Assembly (NCBI GenBank): GCA_000018565.1
Contig: CP000875.1
Coordinates: forward strand, 1,317,199-1,381,198
Length of the DNA: 64,000 nt
Direction of reading: 5' to 3'
Origin: Herpetosiphon aurantiacus DSM 785
GTDB lineage: Bacteria; Chloroflexota; Chloroflexia; Chloroflexales; Herpetosiphonaceae
Shown here: one piece after another, positions 1 to 6,728 of the stretch
How the letters are laid out: every line of letters starts with the position of its first letter
Position numbering within the stretch: position 1 is the first letter of the stretch
The notes under the pieces: model-generated
What the model was told of the DNA's origin: nothing
Seen by the model: the letters and a program-made list of their open reading frames with translations, nothing else
The model's database searches: none
Made by a program: the position numbers and the translations under genes

Positions 1-1344
1 CTCAATATCAATCCAACAGTTTGGCACATGAATGAAGGTCACTCAGCATTCTTGGGCTTGGAATTGTTGCGCGAACGAGTTCAACGTGGCGAAAACCTTG
101 AACATGCCGTCAGCGAAGTGCGCAAACGCTCAGTCTTTACCACCCATACGCCAGTGCCTGCTGGCAACGATGCCTTCCCACTCGATCTGATCGATCAATT
201 CTTCCACAACTACTGGCCACAATTGGGCATTGATCGCGACACCTTTATGAATATTGCGTTGCAGCAACAAAGCTGGGGGCCAACCTTCAGCATGACCGTG
301 CTCGCATTGCGCTTATCGGAATATCATAACGGCGTGAGCGAATTGCACGGCGCTGTGGCTCGTCAAATGTGGCAATTCCTGTATCCAGGCAAATCAGTTG
401 ACGAAGTGCCAATTGGCCATGTGACCAACGGCGTGCACTCGGATACGTGGTTGGCTCCAGCCATGGCCAATATGTACGACTCGGTGCTTGGCGCTGGTTG
501 GCGCGAACGGATGGACGACCCTGCAACATGGGATCGCATCACGACGATGCCCGATGAAGTGCTTTGGGGCGTACACTCAGGCCAAAAGCACGATTTGGCT
601 CGCTTTATTCGCGAACGCGCTTGGCAGCGCCAACGTCGTTTAGGCTACCATCGCGACGATGCAATTAGCGGCGATGTTAACCCCAACGCGTTGTTGATTG
701 GCTTCGCACGCCGATTTGCCACCTACAAACGGGCGACCTTGATTTTCCGCGATTTGGATCGGATCAAGCGGATTTTGAACAACGCTGAGCGTCCCGTTCA
801 AATCATTTTCGCTGGTAAATCGCACCCAGCCGATGAGCCAGGCAAGAGCTTTATTCGCGCCGTTTACAATATGGCTCGCGACCCAGAGCTGCGTGGCAAG
901 ATCTTCTTTATCGAAGAATATGATATTAACGTTGGCCGCCATTTGGTACAAAGTGTTGACGTATGGTTGAACAACCCACGCCGACCATTGGAAGCATCGG
1001 GAACCAGCGGCGAAAAAGCGGGCATGAACGGTGTGCCAAACCTAAGCGTGCTTGACGGCTGGTGGCGCGAAGCCTACAACGGCAAGAACGGTTGGGCGAT
1101 TGGGCGCGAAGCTGGCTACGACGATCTTGAACAACAAGATATTGACGATGCTGAATCGTTGTATAGCTTGTTGGAAAACGAAGTTATTCCATCGTTCTAT
1201 GATCGTGATGCCAATGGCTTGCCCCACAAATGGATTGCGACCATGAAGGAATCGATTCGCACGGTTGCCCCACAATTTAGCTTCCGTCGCATGCTCAAAG
1301 ATTACGTAGCCCAATACTACGTGCCAGGCATGCAAGCCGAATAA
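1..1344 (+). CDS. glgP: Alpha-glucan (glycogen) phosphorylase, 5'-truncated by the window
   Basis: C-terminal 447 residues of an alpha-glucan phosphorylase; the frame is open from base 1, so the start lies outside the window. The enzyme releases glucose-1-phosphate from alpha-1,4-glucan ends in the cytosol, with pyridoxal phosphate as cofactor. Seen in order: THTPVPAGNDAF, GHVTNGVHSDTW, the nucleotide-fold segment GFARRFATYKRA, and EASGTSGEKAGMNG, whose Lys matches the cofactor-binding Lys of the family (EASGTGNMK in the E. coli type). The GEK variant suggests the GlgP branch common in bacteria that lack the long MalP form (inference). A strong hairpin follows the stop. The ABC importer and amylosucrase downstream fit a storage-glucan role. 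Confidence 0.95.
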   Translation, partial: LNINPTVWHMNEGHSAFLGLELLRERVQRGENLEHAVSEVRKRSVFTTHTPVPAGNDAFPLDLIDQFFHNYWPQLGIDRDTFMNIALQQQSWGPTFSMTVLALRLSEYHNGVSELHGAVARQMWQFLYPGKSVDEVPIGHVTNGVHSDTWLAPAMANMYDSVLGAGWRERMDDPATWDRITTMPDEVLWGVHSGQKHDLARFIRERAWQRQRRLGYHRDDAISGDVNPNALLIGFARRFATYKRATLIFRDLDRIKRILNNAERPVQIIFAGKSHPADEPGKSFIRAVYNMARDPELRGKIFFIEEYDINVGRHLVQSVDVWLNNPRRPLEASGTSGEKAGMNGVPNLSVLDGWWREAYNGKNGWAIGREAGYDDLEQQDIDDAESLYSLLENEVIPSFYDRDANGLPHKWIATMKESIRTVAPQFSFRRMLKDYVAQYYVPGMQAE

Positions 1345-1416
1345 GCCGCCGTTTGTAGCGTGAGCCTGTGCTACAGCAAGGCTTTTTTGGCTTTTTGACA
1401 ATGTTTGTCAGTCAAA

Positions 1417-1460
1417 CAAACGAGCAAGGTTTTGAAAAAGCGCAAAATCTTGCTCGTTTG
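1417..1460 (+). terminator. Intrinsic terminator after glgP
   Basis: An 18-bp stem: left arm CAAACGAGCAAGGTTTTG, right arm its complement with one G-U pair, 8-nt loop. It is followed by GCATTTTTAG. It lies 73 bases after the glgP stop, with no gene between. Confidence 0.8.
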
Positions 1461-1787
1461 GCATTTTTAGCCCTAAACTTCGTTCGCCTACCGATCTTTG
1501 TTATATGCAGGTGAAGCTCTAGGCTTTTGGCTATGGGCTATCGGAGATTGATAGGAAATACCAACCATTGTTCCGATAGCCAAACGCCATGTCTCCTTCG
1601 TGTCCTTCGTGGTTAAATTTCATCCTTCATCCCTCACTTTTCAGCCAGCTATCATTGACCCGCCTGCAACCGGTGTGCTAGGCTGAACAAGTGTTGTGAG
1701 TTGATGGAGGACATGCCTCATAAACAATCGTGCCCGTTGGCCGCAGCCCATGTGGCCTTGGGTGGTTAATACTCCCACTAGCTCCAA
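1461..1787. other. Intergenic mosaic repeat region
   Basis: No convincing gene. Around 1525-1640 it holds pieces that recur in many gaps of this window: 'ctatcggagatt', 'ccgatagcc', 'ccttcgtgtccttcgtgg' and 'catccttcatccctcac'. From about 1660 to 1787 nothing recognisable is seen. An 18-codon frame at 1714 has its GGAGG too close to the ATG to be convincing. Confidence 0.6.
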
Positions 1788-1928
1788 CTAGTCAATCTGC
1801 TGCAAACACCGCTCGATACTGACATAAGCAAAATTACCATGGCTAGTAACGGTGGCTTTGTGCCCAATCAAGACCAATTGGCAAGAAATGTTGTCTACGG
1901 TGCCGCTTAAGTGGGTGGTGTTCTTCAT
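1788..1928 (-). CDS. Possible 46-aa small protein or gene remnant
   Basis: Reads MKNTTHLSGTVDNISCQ and on to IERCLQQID. The composition is protein-like (mixed residues, two Cys, no low complexity), but no good ribosome binding site precedes the ATG and there is no recognised domain. It may be a fragment of a larger decayed gene. Listed because nothing else explains this stretch. Confidence 0.25.
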   Translation of the reverse strand: MKNTTHLSGTVDNISCQLVLIGHKATVTSHGNFAYVSIERCLQQID

Positions 1929-1981
1929 GTGCAGCTGTTCAGTTGCCGTGGTTAACTGATATTGCATGGGGTACTAAATTC

Positions 1982-2839
1982 ATGAAATTGAGCAAGGATA
2001 CAGCACATCGATTGCTATCGATAGGCTTAGCGCTAGGGGTATTAACAGGTTGTGACCAAGCACTGCCATTGCCTACGACCGCGATCAATCCAACTGAAAC
2101 GGTTGATGCGATTAATGCAACCCTGCATGCACAAGCAACGGCATTTGCGCAAAGCCCAACCCTTGAACCAGCTGCTGAGGCAACCTACTGGGCTGATCGG
2201 AATCGCGAATCAGAATATTATGCAGCGACTGTCGCGGCGGGTAGACCGACGCGCACCCTCAGCCCTGATTCCGCTGATATCGCAACAGCAAAGGCAAATG
2301 GCACTCTTCTTACCCCATTTTTGTCACCAGTGCCAAGAGTTATTGGGAGGCATTATGGATGTTTTGATATTCCTAATCGAACGATAACCGTCCATGATTG
2401 TTGGTTCATGGTGGATAATCTATCCCGATATGAATTGGTACTCTATACAAAAGATGCAGACCCTAGCGTATCATATATACTGGTTGAAACGCAGACGATC
2501 CAAACACAGGATGTTACTACAGCACGCTATGGTACTCCTCGCACAATAGAACCCTTATATATTCATCATACGGATGGTGCGCAGATTTATTTTGCAACCG
2601 TCGCCAATACAACCACGGTTGTTCTACGTTTCAATCTTGAAACGCGCCAATGGCTTGATCCCAATGGCACGCCAATTCCGGTCACTGCGACACCAACCAG
2701 CATCATGCCCGTGCCCGCCACGCCAACTAGTGGTGGCAGTACCAGCACACCGCGCAGCGCTAAAACCGCCCTGTTGGTCGTCGGTACTGTGACGAATACG
2801 AATGTACAGCGTGGATTCAGCAGGCACAAACCACACTAA
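1982..2839 (+). CDS. Hypothetical lipoprotein with C-terminal Thr/Pro-rich tail
   Basis: 285 residues from the ATG at 1982. An upstream TTG at 1943 would add 13 residues ahead of the signal peptide and is unlikely. The signal peptide ends in the lipobox VLTGC with Cys24, so the protein is probably exported and lipid-anchored. The middle part, with two Cys (YGCFDIP, VHDCWF), matches no family I recognise. The tail is a Thr/Pro/Ser linker (TATPTSIMPVPATPTSGG). The 3' end lies in one copy of a 34-bp imperfect direct repeat (2760-2793) whose second copy lies at 2836-2869 and supplies the stop codon, so the C-terminus may have been rearranged. No neighbour suggests a function. Confidence 0.75.
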   Translation: MKLSKDTAHRLLSIGLALGVLTGCDQALPLPTTAINPTETVDAINATLHAQATAFAQSPTLEPAAEATYWADRNRESEYYAATVAAGRPTRTLSPDSADIATAKANGTLLTPFLSPVPRVIGRHYGCFDIPNRTITVHDCWFMVDNLSRYELVLYTKDADPSVSYILVETQTIQTQDVTTARYGTPRTIEPLYIHHTDGAQIYFATVANTTTVVLRFNLETRQWLDPNGTPIPVTATPTSIMPVPATPTSGGSTSTPRSAKTALLVVGTVTNTNVQRGFSRHKPH

Positions 2840-2869
2840 AACCACCCTGTTTGTCGTCGGTGACGTGAC
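2760..2869. repeat. 34-bp imperfect direct repeat at the 3' end of the lipoprotein gene
   Basis: Copies at 2760-2793 and 2836-2869 share 29 of 34 bases. Both begin CTAAAACC and contain GTCGTCGGT and GTGAC. The first copy is coding; the second contains the TAA stop and extends past the gene. Confidence 0.75.
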
Positions 2870-2896
2870 CATACCTTTCGTGATCAAAACTCCCCC

Positions 2897-2925
2897 TTGA
2901 CAATGATCTACTTTTGGCGTATTGT
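2897..2925 (+). promoter_or_regulatory. Sigma-70-type promoter of the sugar ABC operon
   Basis: TTGACA at 2897-2902, a 17-bp spacer, then TATTGT at 2920-2925. It is followed directly by an operator palindrome, so a repressor bound there would cover the transcription start. The first gene begins at 3185, leaving a leader of about 250 nt. Confidence 0.75.
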
Positions 2926-2943
2926 AATGGAAACGCTTCCATT
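2926..2943. promoter_or_regulatory. LacI-family-type operator 1
   Basis: AATGGAAACGCTTCCATT has perfect 7-bp arms (AATGGAA / TTCCATT) around ACGC and matches the GGAAACG-NTTCC style of LacI/CcpA-class sites. It abuts the -10 box. No LacI-family gene is present in the window. Confidence 0.7.
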
Positions 2944-3058
2944 ACTTCAAATGCTCAATCAAGGCCTGAATCACCAACGTTGGCCGTCAAGTGACCGTTA
3001 TTCCTGTTTGGTATTAGCCCTAAATGCCTTCCCAATGCGGGATTTTTTTATCATAATT

Positions 3059-3074
3059 ATGGAAACGTTTTCAT
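3059..3074. promoter_or_regulatory. LacI-family-type operator 2
   Basis: ATGGAAACGTTTTCAT is a palindrome with one mismatched pair and the same central ACG core as operator 1. The site centres lie about 132 bp apart, within the same leader. Two sites this close suggest looping or cooperative repression of the ABC operon (inference). Confidence 0.6.
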
Positions 3075-3184
3075 GAAAAATTGACGTATGATATAGGAGG
3101 ATACCTCGCCGCTGCCAATCTGCCGCATCCACCCAATTTCGCTGTTAGCTTGACGTTTGGTTTAATCAATGAGGATGTACCACT

Positions 3185-4510
3185 ATGCAACGACCATGGA
3201 TTCGCTCGTTTACCTTGCTGATCGGCTTAATTTTGGCGGCATGTGGCGAGGCGACTACGCCAACCACGCCCCCGACCAACCCAACTACGGCAACTGGCGC
3301 TAGCAGTGCGGCTAGTGGCACGGTCACGTTGTGGTTTCACTCCGGTCAAGGTGCTGAACGCGATGCCTTAAACGCAACGCTCCAAGCATTTGCAGCCAAA
3401 AACTCAGCAATCAAAGTTGAAGCCATTGAATTGCCTGAAGGCGCATATAACGATCAAGTCAATGCTGCTGCCTTGGCTGGCGAATTGCCCTGCTTGCTCG
3501 ATTTTGATGGCCCATTTGTCTATAACTATGCATGGTCGGGCTATTTGCAACCATTGGATAGTTTGATCGCTGCCGATGTCAAAGCCGATTTTCTGCCTTC
3601 AATCATTGAACAAGGCACTTACAACGGCAAATTGTATAGCCTTGGGCAGTTCGATTCGGGCTTAGGCTTCTATGCCAACAAGGAATTGTTGGAAAAAGCT
3701 GGGGTGCGCATTCCAACTTTAGCCCAGCCATGGACTCGCGCTGAGCTTGATGAGGCCTTGAGCGAACTTAAAGCCAATGGTTTGGAATATCCACTTGACT
3801 TGAAAATGGACTATGGCCGTGGCGAGTGGTTTAGTTATGGCTTTTCACCCTTCTTGCAATCTTTTGGCGGCGATTTGATCGATCGCTCAACGTATCAAAA
3901 AGCCAGCGGCAGCTTGAATAGCGCGGCTTCGGTCGAAGCAATGAAGTGGTTCCAAGGCCTCTTCACCAATGGCTATGTTAATCCTAAGCCTGCTGGCAGC
4001 ACCGATTTTGCTGAGGGTAAAGCGGCTTTGAGTTGGGTTGGGCACTGGGCCTACCCTGATTATGCCAAAGCCTTGGGCGATAAATTGTTGGTGCTGCCTG
4101 CCGCCGATTTGGGCAAGGGTGCGAAAACGGGCATGGGTTCGTGGAATTGGGGCATTACCAGCAAGTGTGCTAATCCGGCGGCTGCCGCTGAAGTGCTTTC
4201 GTTCATCGTCTCGCCCGAAGAAGTGCTGCGCATGAGCGATGCCAATGGCGCTGTGCCAGCGCGTACTTCAGCAATTGCCAAATCCAAATTGTTTGGTGAT
4301 GGCGCTCCGTTGAACCTCTATGTGCAACAATTGACCAATGGCGTTGCCATGCCGCGCCCAATTACCCCAGCCTACCCAGTCATTACCGTCGCCTTTGCCG
4401 AAGCCGTCGATAACATTGTGGCTGGAGCCGATGTGCAAGCCGAGTTGGATAAAGCGGCCCAAAAGATCGATGCCGATATTGAAGATAATCAAGGCTATCC
4501 CGTGAAGTAA
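3185..4510 (+). CDS. Sugar ABC transporter substrate-binding lipoprotein
   Basis: 441 residues. The signal peptide ends in the lipobox LILAAC (Cys20), followed by a Thr/Pro linker. The mature protein is a family 1 extracellular solute-binding protein (MalE/UgpB type): TVTLWFHSGQGAERDALN, then ELPCLLDFDGPFVYNYAW and GKAALSWVGHWAYPDYA. It captures an oligosaccharide outside the membrane and delivers it to the two permeases that follow. Substrate is not readable from sequence; an alpha-glucoside or sucrose is a guess from the nearby amylosucrase-type enzyme. First gene of the operon, behind a consensus promoter and two operators. GAGG lies 10 bases before the ATG. A perfect hairpin separates it from the permeases, which usually raises binding-protein levels above the membrane parts. 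Confidence 0.92.
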   Translation: MQRPWIRSFTLLIGLILAACGEATTPTTPPTNPTTATGASSAASGTVTLWFHSGQGAERDALNATLQAFAAKNSAIKVEAIELPEGAYNDQVNAAALAGELPCLLDFDGPFVYNYAWSGYLQPLDSLIAADVKADFLPSIIEQGTYNGKLYSLGQFDSGLGFYANKELLEKAGVRIPTLAQPWTRAELDEALSELKANGLEYPLDLKMDYGRGEWFSYGFSPFLQSFGGDLIDRSTYQKASGSLNSAASVEAMKWFQGLFTNGYVNPKPAGSTDFAEGKAALSWVGHWAYPDYAKALGDKLLVLPAADLGKGAKTGMGSWNWGITSKCANPAAAAEVLSFIVSPEEVLRMSDANGAVPARTSAIAKSKLFGDGAPLNLYVQQLTNGVAMPRPITPAYPVITVAFAEAVDNIVAGADVQAELDKAAQKIDADIEDNQGYPVK

Positions 4511-4522
4511 CTGTTGATCAAC

Positions 4523-4552
4523 CACCAAGCCGTTGATTTCAGCGGCTTGGTG
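4523..4552 (+). promoter_or_regulatory. Intercistronic hairpin between binding protein and permease genes
   Basis: Perfect 10-bp arms CACCAAGCCG / CGGCTTGGTG with a 10-nt loop and no U-run. In such operons a hairpin of this kind protects the upstream mRNA or gives partial termination (known for malE-malF). The ribosome binding site AAGGAG of the next gene follows. Confidence 0.7.
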
Positions 4553-4572
4553 CTTCACAAGGAGTGTGTCTG

Positions 4573-5517
4573 ATGGCTATTTCAAAATCGCAAACTGCCA
4601 GCGCCAAACCCACCACCAGCCGCCCAATGCTTAGTTGGAAACGCCGCGAACAACGGGTTGCGTGGGCATTTGTGGCTCCGGCACTGCTATTGCTCCTGAT
4701 CTTTTTGATCGCGCCCTTTGGCTTGGCTTTTTATCTTTCGCTGACCGACCAACGCCTCGTGCCCAATCCCAACTTACCAACGCGCTTTGTTGGCCTCAAA
4801 CATTATCTGGCAATGTGGCAAGATGCGACCTTTGTCCGTGCTTTGCTGAATAATTTCTTGTTTGTGGCGGTAGTTGTGCCAGTTCAAACCAGTTTTGCCT
4901 TATTTCTGGCAGTTTTGGTCAACCAAAAAATCAAAGCAATCAACTTTTTTCGCACAATCTACTTTATTCCAGTCGTCACAATTATGGCGATTGTGGCGGT
5001 CGTTTGGACGTTTCTTTACAATCCCGATCAGGGCATTATCAACAAATTTATTCAGACGATTAGCTTTGGTCAACTTGGCCCCTATCGCTGGCTCGAAGAC
5101 CCTAAATTAGCGTTTCCGGCGATTATGTTGATGTCGATCTGGCAGGGCGTTGGCTTTCAGATGGTGATTTATCTGGCGGGCTTGCAAGAAATTCCTGGCG
5201 AATTATACGAAGCAGCTCAGTTGGATGGAGCGAGTGCTTGGCAACAGTTTCGCTTTGTCACCCTGCCTCAATTGCGCAATACCTCAATTTTTGTGGTGAT
5301 CTCAACCACAATTATGGCCTTCAAGCTGTTCGATCAAGTTGAGATTATGACCAAGGGCGGCCCTAACGATGCTACTGTCACCGCTATGTTGCATATCGTC
5401 AATAGCGGGTTTCGTACCCAAAAAGTTGGCTATGCCTCGGCACTTTCGGTAGTGTTTTTCATCATTGTGTTGCTGATCTCGCTGGGCCAACGAATTTTTA
5501 CCCGCTCAGAAAGGTAG
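4573..5517 (+). CDS. Sugar ABC transporter permease (MalF/UgpA type)
   Basis: 314 residues from the ATG at 4573, which has AAGGAG 8 bases upstream; the earlier GTG at 4564 overlaps that site. Six membrane segments are apparent, starting with WAFVAPALLLLLIFLIAPFG. The cytoplasmic EAA loop, EAAQLDGASAWQQFRF, is the contact for the ATPase. It forms the transmembrane channel with the next gene product. No ATPase gene is present in the operon, so the complex must borrow one encoded elsewhere (MsiK-like sharing is known for CUT1 importers). Confidence 0.92.
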   Translation: MAISKSQTASAKPTTSRPMLSWKRREQRVAWAFVAPALLLLLIFLIAPFGLAFYLSLTDQRLVPNPNLPTRFVGLKHYLAMWQDATFVRALLNNFLFVAVVVPVQTSFALFLAVLVNQKIKAINFFRTIYFIPVVTIMAIVAVVWTFLYNPDQGIINKFIQTISFGQLGPYRWLEDPKLAFPAIMLMSIWQGVGFQMVIYLAGLQEIPGELYEAAQLDGASAWQQFRFVTLPQLRNTSIFVVISTTIMAFKLFDQVEIMTKGGPNDATVTAMLHIVNSGFRTQKVGYASALSVVFFIIVLLISLGQRIFTRSER

Positions 5518-5524
5518 GTTAATC

Positions 5525-6415
5525 ATGCAACGTCCTGCAATTGAACCAACCAAGCGCTGGCAAAAAAGCTCACGCACATTCGGCATCTACCTGCTGATGA
5601 CGGGAATCGCGCTGTTTACCCTGTTTCCCATCCTATTTATGTTGGTCACGGCGATCAAAGCTGATGAATCGCAGATTTTGCGTGAAATGAGCACATTTGC
5701 AGCGTTTTTGCCAACTGGAGAACTTTCGCTGCAAAACTTTCGCGATGTCTTTGAGCGCGTACCATTTGCCCAATATCTAATCAATTCGGTAATTATTGCC
5801 TTGTCAATTGTGATCTGTGGGCTGTTTGTCAATAGCTTGATCGCCTATGCCTTGGCCCGTATGCAATTTCGCGGCCAAAAATTGCTCTTGGCAATTGTCG
5901 TGGCATTGATTATCATTCCATTTCAGGCAGTTGCCGTGCCTTTGCTGCTGATCGTCAATCAGTTGCCATGGTTTGATGGCCGCATGACCTGGCTCGATAG
6001 CTATCATGTGCAGATCATTCCATTTATTGCCGATGCTTTTTCGATTTTCCTGTTCTACCAGTTTTTCCTAAATATTCCCAAGGATATTGAGGAAGCGGCC
6101 TTGGTCGATGGAGCCAGCCGTTTTCGGATGTATTCACAGATCATTGTGCCACTTTCACGCCCAGTTTTTGCGACCGTCGCCATTCTGCAATTTCTGACCC
6201 ACTGGGGCGATTTCTTGTGGCCATTGATGGTGGTACGTGATCCAGCGGTGCGACCATTGACGGTTGGTATGCAAGCCTTTTTTGGCCAAATGCCACGCCA
6301 ATGGGGCGATATTATGGCCTTCGCCACGATGGTAACGCTACCAGTGCTGATTATTTTCCTGCTGTTCCAAAAATGGTTCGTTCAATCGGTGGCCTCATCG
6401 GGGGTCAAGGGCTAA
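5525..6415 (+). CDS. Sugar ABC transporter permease (MalG/UgpE type)
   Basis: 296 residues and six membrane segments, beginning with YLLMTGIALFTLFPILFMLV. It has an extracytoplasmic loop after the first segment, as in MalG-type proteins, and the EAA loop EEAALVDGASRFRMYSQ. It starts 7 bases after the preceding permease. It ends the operon: a family-A repeat whose arms form a hairpin with a T5 run follows within 30 bases. Confidence 0.92.
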   Translation: MQRPAIEPTKRWQKSSRTFGIYLLMTGIALFTLFPILFMLVTAIKADESQILREMSTFAAFLPTGELSLQNFRDVFERVPFAQYLINSVIIALSIVICGLFVNSLIAYALARMQFRGQKLLLAIVVALIIIPFQAVAVPLLLIVNQLPWFDGRMTWLDSYHVQIIPFIADAFSIFLFYQFFLNIPKDIEEAALVDGASRFRMYSQIIVPLSRPVFATVAILQFLTHWGDFLWPLMVVRDPAVRPLTVGMQAFFGQMPRQWGDIMAFATMVTLPVLIIFLLFQKWFVQSVASSGVKG

Positions 6416-6442
6416 ACATACTGATTGCCCTCATCCCCTAGC

Positions 6443-6475
6443 CCCCTCTCCCGCCGCCGTGGCAGAGGGGTTTTT
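6443..6475 (+). terminator. Repeat-derived terminator after the sugar ABC operon
   Basis: Part of a family-A repeat (ctcatcccctagccccctctc...). The arms CCCCTCT and AGAGGGG enclose 14 nt and are followed by TTTTT. This copy appears to serve as the operon terminator. Confidence 0.6.
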
Positions 6476-6550
6476 CCAAGAGTAGGTTTCCATTGCGAAC
6501 CACGGAATCCATGGTTCATCGGTGAATGGTTAACTACCACTGTATGTACT

Positions 6551-6610
6551 TTAGGGGGTGCAGGGGGATTAAAGCCCCCTGCGTCTCCCGCCTTGAGGCG
6601 GGACGGAAGG
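6551..6610. repeat. Two-hairpin intergenic repeat (family B), copy 1
   Basis: After TTAGGGGGT comes hairpin 1, with arms GCAGGGGG / CCCCCTGC, then hairpin 2, with arms CCCGCC / GGCGGG and loop ttga, then GACGGA. A second copy at 52011-52070 keeps both hairpins while changing paired bases. Confidence 0.8.
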
Positions 6611-6728
6611 GTGGTGATCCCAAGCCACGGTTAAAACCCTTGGAAGGCCGAGGGCACGGCGATTTGATTTCATTTAGTTAATCCAACATTACAGCTTAAA
6701 AACCATCGGCAGTATGAGGAGTGTGGTT

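Larger units (their letters stand above)
6416..6728. other. Intergenic region with two repeat elements
   Basis: About 310 bases. It holds a C-rich repeat with a terminator-like hairpin (6443-6475) and a two-hairpin repeat (6551-6610). Between and after them no gene, promoter or operator is apparent. A frame at 6425-6634 only translates the repeats. Confidence 0.7.

Noticed and set aside
1714-1770. 18-codon frame with upstream GGAGG as a leader peptide
   Set aside because: The GGAGG is only 2 bases from the ATG, and no regulated gene follows.
6425-6634. Open frame of 69 codons after the sugar permease
   Set aside because: It only translates C-rich and two-hairpin repeats and has no ribosome binding site.
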